Of a stretch of 64,000 nucleotides of DNA, positions 44,585 to 53,554 are shown one piece after another; the first letter of the stretch is position 1, and the number at the start of each line of letters is the position of its first letter. Made by a program: the position numbers and the translations under genes. The DNA comes from Ornithinimicrobium cryptoxanthini (GTDB lineage: Bacteria > Actinomycetota > Actinomycetes > Actinomycetales > Dermatophilaceae), in NCBI RefSeq assembly GCF_023923205.1, contig NZ_CP099490.1, forward strand, positions 3,100,001 to 3,164,000, given 5' to 3'. The notes beneath the pieces were generated by a model. It had not been told where the DNA came from, made no database searches, and saw only the letters and a program-made list of their open reading frames with translations.

Positions 44585-47500
44585 TCAGGTGGCAGCGACG
44601 GCAGCCAGGTCATCGAGCATGACCTGACGGATCAGCACGCTCGCCCAGTCCAGGATCTCCTTGTCCCGCAGCACCTTGCCGCCGACCCGCGCTGTCTTGG
44701 GCACTGGCACCAGGATAGTCCTGGTGGCCGCCTTGAGGATGGTGCCCGGGAAGAGCCGGCTCAGGCGCAGCTGCTGACTCTCGCGCAGCTCGACCGGGCC
44801 GAAGCGGATCGTCTGTCCCTGCGTCGAGATGTCGGTCAGGCCCGCGCGGCGGGCCAGCGTGCGCAGCCGGGCCACCTCGAGCAGCGTCTGCACCGGGAGC
44901 GGCGGGGCGCCATAGCGGTCGACCAGCTCGGCCTCGATCTCGGTCAGCTCGGCCTCGTCGGTGACCTTGGCCAGCTTGGTGTAGGCCTCCAGCCGCAGCC
45001 GCTCACCGGGGATGTATTCGTGCGGCAGGTGCGCGTCGACGGGCAGCTCGATCTTGATCTCCGTCGGCGTCTCGTCCAGCTCACCCTTGAAGCCGGCGAC
45101 GGCATCGCTGACGAGCCGGACATAGAGGTCGAACCCGACGCCGGCAATGTGACCGGACTGCTCGCCGCCGAGCAGGTTGCCCGCGCCCCGGATCTCCAGG
45201 TCCTTCATCGCCACGGCCATGCCGGAGCCGAGGTCGGTGTTGGTGGCGATGGTCTGCAGCCGCTCCACCGCGGTCTCGGTCAGCGGCTTCTCGGGCGGAT
45301 AGGTGAAGTAGGCGTAGGCCCGCTCCCGGCCACGGCCCACCCGGCCACGCAGCTGGTGCAGCTGCGAAAGGCCGAACTGGTCCGCCCGGTCGACGATGAG
45401 GGTGTTGGCGTTGGAGATGTCCAGCCCGGTCTCGACGATCGTGGTGCAGACCATCACGTCGAAGTTGCCCTCCCAGAAGTCGACCACCACCTTCTCCAGC
45501 CGGTGCTCCCCCATCTGGCCGTGGGCAGTCGCCACCCGCGCTTCCGGGACCAGCTCGCGGATGCGGCTGGCGACCCGCTCGATCGAGGTCACCTTGTTGT
45601 GCACGAAGAAGACCTGCCCGTCACGGAGCAGCTCCCGCCGGATCGCCGCGGCGATCTGCCGCTCGTCATAACCGCCGACGAACGTCAGGACCGGGTGCCG
45701 CTCCTCCGGCGGGGTGGCCAGCGTCGACATCTCCCGGATGCCCGTGACCGCCATCTCCAGGGTGCGCGGGATCGGGGTGGCCGACATCGCGAGCACGTCG
45801 ACGTTGGTGCGCAGGGCCTTGAGCTGCTCCTTGTGCTCGACACCGAAGCGCTGCTCCTCGTCGATCACGACGAGGCCGAGGTCCTTGAAGGTCACCGCGG
45901 TCGACAGGATGCGGTGCGTGCCGATCACCAGGTCGACGCTGCCGTCGGCCAGCCCCTTGATGACCTCCTTGGCCTCCTTGTCCGACTGGAAGCGCGACAG
46001 GGGCCGCACGACCACGGGATACTGCGCATAGCGCTCGGTGAACGTCTCGAAGTGCTGCTGCACCAGCAGCGTGGTCGGCACCAGGATCGCGACCTGCTTG
46101 CCGTCCTGGATCGCCTTGAAGGCGGCCCGCACCGCGATCTCCGTCTTGCCATAGCCCACGTCACCGGAGATCAGCCGGTCCATCGGGACCGGCTTCTCCA
46201 TGTCCGCCTTGACCTCCTCGACGCTGGAGAGCTGGTCGGTGGTCTCCACGAAGGCGAAGGCGTCCTCGAGCTCGCGCTGCCACGGAGTGTCCGGACCGAA
46301 CGCATAGCCCTGTGTCGCCATCCGCGCGCTGTAGAGACGGATCAGCTCGGCCGCGATCTGCTTGACGTGCTTCTTGGCGCGCGACTTCGTCTTCTGCCAG
46401 TCAGCACCGCCCAGGCGGTGCAGCGACGGCGCCTCGCCACCGACATACTTCGTGATCTGGTCGAGCTGGTCGGTGGGGACATACAACCGGTCGGCGGGCT
46501 GACCTCGCTTGGCCGAGGCGTATTCGAGCACGAGGTATTCGCGCACCGCCCCCTGCACCTGCCGCTGCGCCATCTCGACGAACCGGCCGACGCCGTGCTG
46601 CTCGTGCACCACGAAGTCACCGGGCCGCAGCTGCAAGGGGTCGACCTGCGCCCGCCGGCGCGACGGCATCCGCCGCATGTCCTTGGTCGTGCCCCCGGTG
46701 CTGACCTGGCCGGTCAGATCAGCCTCGCCGACCAGGACCAGCTTGGCGCCCGGCAGCACGAAACCGCGCCCGACGCTGCCTGTGGTGACCTGCACGACGT
46801 CGGGGTCCAACATCTCCAGGGGAGAACTGAGCCGGTGCGGGATGTCGCTCTCGGCGAGCACCTCGCTGACCCGACGCGCCAGACCGGGTCCCTCCAGCGA
46901 GACGATGACCCGCTGGCCGTCGGCGAGCCACCCGCGCAGTGCCGCCACGACCGCGTCGGTGTCGCTGCGGAACGCCTCGACCGGGCTGGAGTCGACGGTG
47001 ATTGCGCGGGCGGCGTCGTCATCGCTGCCATCGGTGAACTGCGCGAGCTCGTCGTCACCGGCGAAGGCTGTGAAGGTCCACCAGCTGAGGTCCAGCTCGA
47101 GTGCGCGTGCCCGCATGTCGCCCAGCGACCAGTAGGACGCCCCGCCCAGGACCTCCTGGAGGTCGACCGGACCGGATGACGCGGTGGCGCCACCGGCGGC
47201 CGCTGCCCAGCTGGCGCCGAGGAACTCCTCACTGGTCTGCACGAGATCGTGCGCGCGCGAGCGGATCCGCTCCGGGTCGAACAGGACAACGCCGGTGCGC
47301 TCCGGGAGCACGTCGAGCAGAGTCTCCATCGCATCGACCAGCACAGGTGCCAGCGACTCCATGCCCTCGACCGCGATCCCCTCGGCGAGCTTGCCCAGCA
47401 TGTCCCCGACCCCGGGCAGCTGATCGGCGAGCGCGGCCGCCCGCCCCCGCACCTGATCGGTCAGCAGCAGCTCGCGGCACGGAGGTGCCCAGAGCCCACC

Positions 47501-48175
47501 GTCGGCGATCTCCAGGGAGCGTTGGTCGGCGACCTTGAACCAGCGGATCTCCTCGACCGTGTCGCCCCAGAACTCCACCCGCAGCGGGTGCTCCGCGGTG
47601 GGCGGGAAGACGTCGAGGATCCCGCCCCGCACCGAGAACTCGCCACGCCGCTCGACCAGGTCGGTGCGGGTGTAGGCGGCTGCGGCCAGTGCCTGGACCA
47701 CGTCCTCGAACTCGTGGGTCTCCCCCGCCCGCAGCTGCACCGGCTCAAGCTCACCGAGTCCGGCCACGAACGGCTGGAGCAGGGAGCGGGCGGAGGCCAC
47801 GACGACCTGCACCGGTCCGTATGCCGAGTCGCCGGTCTCCGGGTGCGCCAACCGGCGCAGCACCGCCAGTCGCTGACCGACTGTGTCACTGCGCGGGCTG
47901 AGCCGCTCGTGCGGGAGGGTCTCCCAGCTGGGGAAGGTCGCGATGCCCTCGGAGGGGAGGAACTCGGCCAGCGCGGCGGCGAGGTCGTCCGCCTCGCGCC
48001 CGGTCGCGGTGACGGCCAGGACGGTCCGGTCGGCCGCCAGGCCCGCCACCAGTGCAGGACGGGCTCCGGAGGCGACGGCGACGTCCACCAACCGCTCGCG
48101 GTCGGCGGCAGCAGCCACCACCGCAGCGGCACCGGGATCGGTGACCAGCCCGGACAGCACTGGGGTCAAACTCAT
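44585..48175 (-). CDS. mfd: Transcription-repair coupling factor Mfd
   Basis: A 1196-aa translocase that removes stalled RNA polymerase and recruits UvrA. The UvrB-homology region spans about 1-350; the RNA-polymerase-interacting CarD-like domain follows (RPGDFVVHEQHGVGRFVEM). The SF2 helicase motor has SGDVGYGKTEIAVRA (Walker A), VIDEEQRFGV (DEEQ), SATPIPRTLEMA and QLRGRVGRGRERAYAYF; the TRCF D7 domain ends the protein. ATG 48175 (MSLTPVLSGLV) gives the family length. It is divergent from the TPM-domain gene. Confidence 0.96.
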   Translation of the reverse strand: MSLTPVLSGLVTDPGAAAVVAAAADRERLVDVAVASGARPALVAGLAADRTVLAVTATGREADDLAAALAEFLPSEGIATFPSWETLPHERLSPRSDTVGQRLAVLRRLAHPETGDSAYGPVQVVVASARSLLQPFVAGLGELEPVQLRAGETHEFEDVVQALAAAAYTRTDLVERRGEFSVRGGILDVFPPTAEHPLRVEFWGDTVEEIRWFKVADQRSLEIADGGLWAPPCRELLLTDQVRGRAAALADQLPGVGDMLGKLAEGIAVEGMESLAPVLVDAMETLLDVLPERTGVVLFDPERIRSRAHDLVQTSEEFLGASWAAAAGGATASSGPVDLQEVLGGASYWSLGDMRARALELDLSWWTFTAFAGDDELAQFTDGSDDDAARAITVDSSPVEAFRSDTDAVVAALRGWLADGQRVIVSLEGPGLARRVSEVLAESDIPHRLSSPLEMLDPDVVQVTTGSVGRGFVLPGAKLVLVGEADLTGQVSTGGTTKDMRRMPSRRRAQVDPLQLRPGDFVVHEQHGVGRFVEMAQRQVQGAVREYLVLEYASAKRGQPADRLYVPTDQLDQITKYVGGEAPSLHRLGGADWQKTKSRAKKHVKQIAAELIRLYSARMATQGYAFGPDTPWQRELEDAFAFVETTDQLSSVEEVKADMEKPVPMDRLISGDVGYGKTEIAVRAAFKAIQDGKQVAILVPTTLLVQQHFETFTERYAQYPVVVRPLSRFQSDKEAKEVIKGLADGSVDLVIGTHRILSTAVTFKDLGLVVIDEEQRFGVEHKEQLKALRTNVDVLAMSATPIPRTLEMAVTGIREMSTLATPPEERHPVLTFVGGYDERQIAAAIRRELLRDGQVFFVHNKVTSIERVASRIRELVPEARVATAHGQMGEHRLEKVVVDFWEGNFDVMVCTTIVETGLDISNANTLIVDRADQFGLSQLHQLRGRVGRGRERAYAYFTYPPEKPLTETAVERLQTIATNTDLGSGMAVAMKDLEIRGAGNLLGGEQSGHIAGVGFDLYVRLVSDAVAGFKGELDETPTEIKIELPVDAHLPHEYIPGERLRLEAYTKLAKVTDEAELTEIEAELVDRYGAPPLPVQTLLEVARLRTLARRAGLTDISTQGQTIRFGPVELRESQQLRLSRLFPGTILKAATRTILVPVPKTARVGGKVLRDKEILDWASVLIRQVMLDDLAAVAAT

Positions 48176-48261
48176 CGGACCTGACTCTCTCGACGTCACG
48201 CGCCGGGGCGGTGGTGGGCAGCACAAAGACCCCGATCTAGGAACCGACCCGGGTTTCTGCA

Positions 48262-48267
48262 AGTCTA
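48262..48267 (-). promoter_or_regulatory. Candidate -10 box upstream of mfd
   Basis: TAGACT on the minus strand, 86 nt upstream of the mfd ATG. No convincing -35 partner, so low confidence. Confidence 0.3.
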
Positions 48268-48333
48268 AGGGCGAGCACTGACACCACCTGGGGCGCGGTT
48301 GCGTCCACAGGACCCGGACAGGAAGATCAAGGC

Positions 48334-50406
48334 GTGATTGACACAGTTGACGGCCACCGCAACCCTGCCCGGTCCTGGGGTGCCACCCTGCTGCTCGGTG
48401 CCGCTCTCGGGCTCCCGCTGTCGCTCACGGCGGGGATGGCGACGGCCGACGAGGAGCCCCTCGAGCTGACCGACCAGATCACGGACACGGTCGGCGCCCT
48501 CGCCGGCAGCGAGGACGAGGTCGAGGCCAGCCTGGCCGACCTGCGTGACGAGACCGGCCTGCAGCTCTTCGTGGTCTATGTCGACCGGTTTGACCGGGCG
48601 GACGGCGCGTCCTGGGCCGAGGAGACCTATGACCTCAACGGATTCGGTGAGGACGACCTGCTGCTCGCGGTCGCCGTCGACCAGCGCGCCTATGGGACTG
48701 CCAGCACCGCGCGGGTCATCGACAGCGGCGGGCTGACCAGCTGGCGCAGCGAGTTCATCGAGCCCCACCTGGCTGACGACGACTGGGCCGGCGCGGCGAT
48801 CGGCGCGGCCGACGGCCTGGCCGAGCTGCTCCCCGACGGGGTCAACACCCCCGTCAACACCGACCAACCTCCACCCAACAGTGGCGAGAGCTGGCAGCCC
48901 TCCGGCTCCAGCGGCTTCAGCAGCTTCCCCTGGATCTTTGCGGTGCCCGTGATGGCCGTCGTGGGCTCCAAGGTCATCTCGGCGGTGGGCAACAAGTCCG
49001 CCAGGCGCAGCCGGGACGCGGCCGGCGAGCTGCCGACCGAGTCCAGCCGCACCGCGCAGGTGCCCACCCAGGAGCTGCAACGCCATGCGGCCGCGTCTCT
49101 GGTGGGCCTGGACAACGCGTTGCGCAGCGCCGAGGAGGAGCTCAGCTTCGCCGAGGCGCAGTTCGGCCAGCAGCGCACGCAGGCCTTCCGGGAGGTGCTC
49201 AAGGACTCCCGCACCAGGTCGCAGGAGGCGTTCCGGATCCGCCAGCAGCTCGACGACGCCGACCAGGAGGCCGAGTCCGTCGAGCGCCACATGCTGGGTC
49301 AGATCATCGAGCTCTGCACGGCGGCCAAGGCCAACCTGGACTCGCACACGGCTCAGTTCGCCGAGATGCGCGCGCTGCAGGACAACGTGCCGCAGTTCCT
49401 CGAGGAACTTGCTGGGCGCGCCGGTGAGGTGGCTGAGCGGCTGCCGGTGGCAGACCAGGAGATCAACGGGCTGGCCGCGCGCTATCCCGAGCAGGCGTTG
49501 GTCACCGTGCGCGCCCACCGGGCGCAGGCTGAGCGGCTCATCGACAGCGCCCACGGCTTCGTCGATGCCGGCCGCGAGGCCCTGACCACCAGCGACCGTC
49601 CGTCCGCGGTTGCCGCTGCGCGGGCGGCCGAGGAGTCGATCGGCCAGGCGGTGCGGCTGCTGGATGCCATCGCCTCGGCCGACAGCGACCTGGCCAACGC
49701 CAAGCAGGTGCTGTCCAAGGCGGTCGCCTCGCTGACCTCTGACATCCAGGACGCGCAGCGCCTCGCCCCCAAGGACTCGGTCATCCAGCCCGTCGTCGAG
49801 CGTGCCCGGCAGGCCATCGCCCGGGGGCAGAGCGCCGACACCTCCGGTGACCCGCTGGCCGCGCTGGCGCTGCTGGACGCCACCGAGCACGACCTGGACA
49901 CGCTGCTCGACCCGCTGCGCGACGCGGAGAGCCAGCGCACCAAGATCCGCGAGGACTTCGGTGAGCGGGTCAGCCGGGTCGGTGCGCGCCTGCGCAGCAT
50001 CGACGAGACCATCGCCACCCGCCGCGGAGCCGTCAACAGCGGCGCGCGGACCCGGATCTCCGAGGCGCTGCGCCTCTTTGAGGACGCTCAGCGTCTGGCG
50101 GACACCGACGCGACCAAGGCCGTCAGTCTGCTGACCCGCGCGGAGCAGCTGGGCGAGCAGGCCCTCAGCGAGGCGCAGCAGGACCTGGACCGGTGGAACG
50201 GACCAGGCAGCAGCAACCGCAGCGGCGGCATCGACCCGCTCTCGCTGATCCTCGGCGGCATCCTGGCCGGCGGCAACCGGCACAGCGGCGGTTGGGGCGG
50301 GGGCGGCGGCTTCGGTGGCGGTGGTTTCGGCGGAGGAGGTGGCGGTGGCTTCGGCGGAGGCGGTTTTGGTGGCGGCGGCACGGCCTCGTCGGGAGGTCGA
50401 TTCTGA
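48334..50406 (+). CDS. TPM-domain membrane protein with coiled coils and Gly-rich tail
   Basis: A 690-aa exported, membrane-anchored protein. A signal peptide (about 1-38) precedes a TPM (YgcG-type) domain (about 45-170: ETGLQLFVVYVDRFD, ENDLLLAVAVD-like GEDDLLLAVAVDQ). One transmembrane helix is at about 205-225 (FPWIFAVPVMAVVGSKVI), followed by a cytoplasmic region of about 400 residues rich in Ala/Glu/Gln coiled coils. The end is a glycine/phenylalanine-rich tail (GGGGFGGGG repeats). TPM proteins are linked to membrane or photosystem maintenance. GTG 48334. A PspA gene follows 116 bp later, supporting an envelope-stress role (inference). Confidence 0.85.
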   Translation: MIDTVDGHRNPARSWGATLLLGAALGLPLSLTAGMATADEEPLELTDQITDTVGALAGSEDEVEASLADLRDETGLQLFVVYVDRFDRADGASWAEETYDLNGFGEDDLLLAVAVDQRAYGTASTARVIDSGGLTSWRSEFIEPHLADDDWAGAAIGAADGLAELLPDGVNTPVNTDQPPPNSGESWQPSGSSGFSSFPWIFAVPVMAVVGSKVISAVGNKSARRSRDAAGELPTESSRTAQVPTQELQRHAAASLVGLDNALRSAEEELSFAEAQFGQQRTQAFREVLKDSRTRSQEAFRIRQQLDDADQEAESVERHMLGQIIELCTAAKANLDSHTAQFAEMRALQDNVPQFLEELAGRAGEVAERLPVADQEINGLAARYPEQALVTVRAHRAQAERLIDSAHGFVDAGREALTTSDRPSAVAAARAAEESIGQAVRLLDAIASADSDLANAKQVLSKAVASLTSDIQDAQRLAPKDSVIQPVVERARQAIARGQSADTSGDPLAALALLDATEHDLDTLLDPLRDAESQRTKIREDFGERVSRVGARLRSIDETIATRRGAVNSGARTRISEALRLFEDAQRLADTDATKAVSLLTRAEQLGEQALSEAQQDLDRWNGPGSSNRSGGIDPLSLILGGILAGGNRHSGGWGGGGGFGGGGFGGGGGGGFGGGGFGGGGTASSGGRF

Positions 50407-50475
50407 CCACGGATGATTGACTCACTGTGGAACCAATCGGCGGCCCGCGCCGTCAATGACTAGGACTGGCACACA

Positions 50476-50487
50476 CAAGACGTCTTG
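50476..50487. promoter_or_regulatory. 12-nt perfect palindrome upstream of pspA
   Basis: CAAGACGTCTTG lies 36 nt before the pspA ATG and just downstream of a possible -10 (TAGGAC, 50461-50466). It could be an operator for envelope-stress control; the binding protein is unknown. Confidence 0.35.
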
Positions 50488-50522
50488 CACCACACTGGTG
50501 CCGACGAAAGGACACATGGACC

Positions 50523-51239
50523 ATGACTCAGAAGCAGACCATCCTGGGCCGGATCAGCCAGCTCGCGAAGGCAAACGTCAACTCGATCCTGGACCGCGCC
50601 GAGGACCCGGAGAAGATGCTCGACCAGCTCGTGCGTGACTACACCAACTCGATCGCCGAGGCCGAGGAAGCCGTGGCGCAGACCATCGCCAACGTGCGGA
50701 TGGCCGAAGCTGACCTGCGCAGCGACGAGGAGGCGGCGCAGGAGTGGGGCCGCAAGGCAGGTGCGGCGTCACGCAAGGCCGAGGAGCTGCGCGGCAGCGG
50801 CGACGCCGCCGGCGCCGACAAGTTCGACAACCTGGCCAAGATCGCGCTGGGTCGCCAGATCCAGCACGAGAGCGACGCCAAGGCGGCCCGCCCGGCCATC
50901 GACCAGCAGAACGTCACGGTCGACACCCTCAAGCAGGGACTGACCAGCATGAAGACCAAGCTGGAGCAGCTGAAGTCCAAGCGCGGCACCCTGGTCGCCC
51001 GGGCCCGCTCGGTCGAGGCCCAGGGCAAGGTCAACGAGGCCATGCGCTCCATCGACGTGATGGACCCCACCAGCGACCTGGGCCGGTTCGAGGAGAAGAT
51101 CAAGCGCGAGGAAGCCCTCGTCGCGGGCCGGGCCGAGGCCCACGCCACCACCCTCGAGGACCAGTTCGACGAGCTGGAGGACACCGGTCACGACGCTGAG
51201 ATCGAGGCCCGCCTCGCCGCGCTGAAGAACCAGGGCTGA
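50523..51239 (+). CDS. pspA: PspA/IM30 family protein
   Basis: A 238-aa almost wholly helical protein of the ESCRT-III-related PspA/Vipp1 family, which coats and repairs the inner face of the membrane. The conserved start (ILGRISQLAKANVNSILDRAEDPEKMLDQLVRDY region) and long coiled coil with TLKQGLTSMKTKLEQLKSKR are characteristic. ATG at 50523 follows GAAAGGACACATGGACC. It is paired with the TPM-domain gene upstream, and a strong terminator follows. Confidence 0.93.
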   Translation: MTQKQTILGRISQLAKANVNSILDRAEDPEKMLDQLVRDYTNSIAEAEEAVAQTIANVRMAEADLRSDEEAAQEWGRKAGAASRKAEELRGSGDAAGADKFDNLAKIALGRQIQHESDAKAARPAIDQQNVTVDTLKQGLTSMKTKLEQLKSKRGTLVARARSVEAQGKVNEAMRSIDVMDPTSDLGRFEEKIKREEALVAGRAEAHATTLEDQFDELEDTGHDAEIEARLAALKNQG

Positions 51240-51265
51240 CCACTAGCACCACCGCACCACACGCT

Positions 51266-51294
51266 GGGCCCGTCGGACACCGTCCGGCGGGCCC
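51266..51294 (+). terminator. Intrinsic terminator after pspA
   Basis: A 13-bp stem with one wobble (GGGCCCGTCGGAC / GTCCGGCGGGCCC) and a 3-nt loop, 26 bp past the pspA stop. A short T run (CTTTTC) follows about 8 nt later. Confidence 0.8.
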
Positions 51295-51329
51295 GGTGGA
51301 CTTTTCAGCCTCGGGGGAAGGACCCGGAC

Positions 51330-51920
51330 TCAGCGTGCGTGGAACCGCCCCTGGGCAGCCTCGAGGCCCAGGTGCACCAGGTCGTGGACCGCGTCGACTC
51401 CGTCGCCGATGAGCAGTTCGACGTCCACGCGCTCCCGTGCCGGGAAGTCGGAGAGCACATAGGCCGCCGGGTCCTGACGACCGGGAGGCCGACCGATGCC
51501 CAGCCGCACCCGCAGATAGTCCTTGGTCCCCAGGGACTGGCTGATGGAGCGCAGTCCGTTGTGGCCGCCCTCGCCCCCACCACGCTTGAGCTTGATCGCA
51601 CCGAAGTCGATGTCGAGCTCGTCGTGCACCACGATGATCTGAGTCAGCGGCACCTTGTAGAACGCGACTAGCCCCGCCACCGGGCCGCCGGAGACGTTCA
51701 TGTAGGTCATCGGCTGGGCCAGGATCGCGCGTGGCCCCGGCGCCCCGCCTGGCAGCGTGCCGAGGCGGATCTCGCTGACCCAGGCGCGGGCCTTGTGCTG
51801 CTTGGCCGCGACGCCGGCCTGCTGAGCCAGGTCGGCGATGACCATCGCCCCGATGTTGTGCCGGTTGCCGGCATACTTCGGCCCCGGGTTGCCCAGGCCG
51901 ACCACCAACCAGGGCTCCAT
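51330..51920 (-). CDS. pth: Peptidyl-tRNA hydrolase
   Basis: A 196-aa enzyme that recycles tRNA from prematurely released peptidyl-tRNA. The catalytic region is LVVGLGNPGPKYAGNRHNIG (His about 22), with QPMTYMNVSG, HDELDIDFG and GGEGGHNGLRSI all typical of Pth. ATG 51920 has AGGAGG upstream; an in-frame extension lies in the rplY terminator. It follows rplY on the same strand, the usual order. Confidence 0.95.
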   Translation of the reverse strand: MEPWLVVGLGNPGPKYAGNRHNIGAMVIADLAQQAGVAAKQHKARAWVSEIRLGTLPGGAPGPRAILAQPMTYMNVSGGPVAGLVAFYKVPLTQIIVVHDELDIDFGAIKLKRGGGEGGHNGLRSISQSLGTKDYLRVRLGIGRPPGRQDPAAYVLSDFPARERVDVELLIGDGVDAVHDLVHLGLEAAQGRFHAR

Positions 51921-51972
51921 CGCTCCTCCTCGTGCGGTCAGTCGTGCGGGAGTTCGTGCCGCAGACAACCTA

Positions 51973-52014
51973 CTGCCCGGGGCGCACACTCTGGCGAGAG
52001 TGCGCCCCGGGCAG
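51973..52014 (-). terminator. Terminator between rplY and pth
   Basis: A near-perfect hairpin downstream of rplY. Arms CTGCCCGGGGCG and CGCCCCGGGCAG extend through a 2-nt bulge to CACTCT/AGAGTG with a GGCG loop. It probably ends most rplY transcription, leaving pth with its own promoter or read-through. Confidence 0.75.
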
Positions 52015-52064
52015 TCAGCCGTCGGCAGTCGGGATGAGCCGGTCTAACTCACCCCAAGAGTGGG

Positions 52065-52745
52065 TCAGGCGTCCTCGGACTTGGCCTCGTCGCCCTCAGC
52101 CGCTGCCTCGTCACCCTCGGCAGCCTCGTCGGACTCCGGCTCCTCGTGCTCGATGCCGGCATCGGCCTCGGCCTCGGCGAGCTCGGCCTCCAGGGCCTCC
52201 TCGGAGATGGACTCCCGGACGTTGACCAGGAGCGCCTCGGGGTCGGTGACCAACGTGACGCCCTCGGGCAGCTCGACCGCACCGGCCAGGATCTGCGTGC
52301 CGGCCTCAAGACCCTCGACCGAGACCACGAAGGACTGCGGGATGCTGGTCGCGTCCGTCTCGACGGAGATCTCGGTGTAGTCGGTGGTGACGATCGTCTC
52401 GGGCGCAGCCTGGCCCTCGACGTGGACCGCGATGTCGACGATGACCTTCTCACCCTTGATGATGACGACCAGGTCGACGTGCTCGATGGTGCGCTTGATC
52501 GGGTCGCGCTGCACGTCCTTGACCAGGGCCAGGTGGTCCTCGCCGCCCTCGACGGCCAGCGTCAGCACGGCGTTGGTGTGCTTGAGCGCCATCATGGTCT
52601 CGTGACCCGGCAGGGTCAGGTGGATGGGGTCGCCACCGTGGCCATAGAGGACGGCGGGGATCTTGTCGGCGCGGCGCACGCGACGGGCCGCGCCCTTGCC
52701 GAACTCGGTGCGCTTCTCGGCAGAGATGGAAAGCTTGTCAGCCAT
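52065..52745 (-). CDS. rplY: Ribosomal protein bL25 (Ctc type)
   Basis: A 226-aa 5S rRNA-binding ribosomal protein with the longer Ctc form: L25 domain about 1-95 (KRTEFGKGAARRVRRADKIPAVLYGHG) plus the TL5 C-terminal domain (about 96-190: IAVHVEGQAAPET, LPEGVTLVTDPEALLVNV). A 35-residue acidic Glu/Asp/Ala tail ends the protein. ATG 52745. It lies downstream of a good promoter-like sequence with a 150-nt leader, in the glmU-prs-rplY-pth neighbourhood. Confidence 0.95.
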   Translation of the reverse strand: MADKLSISAEKRTEFGKGAARRVRRADKIPAVLYGHGGDPIHLTLPGHETMMALKHTNAVLTLAVEGGEDHLALVKDVQRDPIKRTIEHVDLVVIIKGEKVIVDIAVHVEGQAAPETIVTTDYTEISVETDATSIPQSFVVSVEGLEAGTQILAGAVELPEGVTLVTDPEALLVNVRESISEEALEAELAEAEADAGIEHEEPESDEAAEGDEAAAEGDEAKSEDA

Positions 52746-52896
52746 GGGGGCCTCCGTGTGTCGGGGTTCTTCAGTGGATGGCCTCGACGCGGGGCACGGC
52801 ACGACACGGCAGCGGGCCGGTGGACGGCTCAACCGCGTCGATTCACGGACGCCGCAGTCCTTCGTGCTGCGTCCCTCGCCGAGGCAACAGTCGTTC

Positions 52897-52926
52897 AGTC
52901 TAGGCGCTGGACAGGGCGCTGACCAA
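52897..52926 (-). promoter_or_regulatory. Candidate promoter of rplY
   Basis: On the minus strand TTGGTC (-35, 52926-52921) and TAGACT (-10, 52902-52897) are separated by 18 bp, a good match to a housekeeping promoter. It would leave a leader of about 145 nt before rplY. Confidence 0.45.
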
Positions 52927-52983
52927 CTTGGCTCCCGCGTGATCTGCGGCACTGCTCCTGCGCGGGCCACCCAGCCCCGTCGC

Positions 52984-53523
52984 TCAGCCCCAGCGGCGCG
53001 CCACCTCGGTGACCACCCGCACGTTCCTGGTGGTCGTGAGTCCGAGCCGGCGACCGGCAGCGCTGGACAGTGGGTCCGGGTCACCGGCCACCGCCACCGG
53101 CCAGAGCGCGTGCATGCTGCGCGGCCCCGCCACGATCCGCACCCGGTCGTTGCTGAGCGCCTCCAGCTCCGCCCCCATCTCGGGGGCGACGGGGTAGCGC
53201 AGCAGATAGACCATGTGCCTCTCGGTGGCACCGAAGTCGGCGTCGAGCGTGGCGGCATACTCCGCCAGCTCGGTCAGCTCCGCGCTCCCATAGACGATGG
53301 TGGGGACCTCGAAGCCCCGGTCCGCCTCAAAGGCGGCCTCGAGGGCGGCCTCGACCCGGGGCAGTGATCGCATGCGGGTGCCGACCCGCACGTTGCCGGT
53401 GTTGAGATAGGTCTCGACGTCGGCAAAGCCCGCGCCCTCCGCGCTGGCCCGGACCGCCCCGGCGGGGAACTTGCGCCGTGCCCCCAGGTTGATCGCTCTC
53501 AGGAAGCCGACATAGGTGGGCAC
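52984..53523 (-). CDS. DUF1697 family protein
   Basis: A 179-aa soluble protein of the DUF1697 family (YVGFLRAINLGARRKFPAG start; YLNTGNVRVG; YLLRYPV in the middle; TTTRNVRVVTEVARRWG at the end). The conserved FLRxxN and LNTGNV motifs are diagnostic. Function is unknown. GTG 53523 directly precedes the conserved start; the frame extends upstream into prs but has no family similarity there. It follows prs by 31 bp and may be co-transcribed. Confidence 0.82.
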   Translation of the reverse strand: MPTYVGFLRAINLGARRKFPAGAVRASAEGAGFADVETYLNTGNVRVGTRMRSLPRVEAALEAAFEADRGFEVPTIVYGSAELTELAEYAATLDADFGATERHMVYLLRYPVAPEMGAELEALSNDRVRIVAGPRSMHALWPVAVAGDPDPLSSAAGRRLGLTTTRNVRVVTEVARRWG

Positions 53524-53554
53524 GGGCCGGGTCCTCTCTGCCGCAGGGTGCCGG

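Noticed and set aside
44513..47179. An 888-codon plus-strand frame opposite mfd
   Set aside because: Composition typical of an antisense shadow; mfd is unambiguous.
48265..50283. A 672-codon minus-strand frame opposite the TPM-domain gene
   Set aside because: No motifs, Leu/Gly/Arg-rich shadow; the plus-strand protein has a signal peptide, TPM domain and TM helix.
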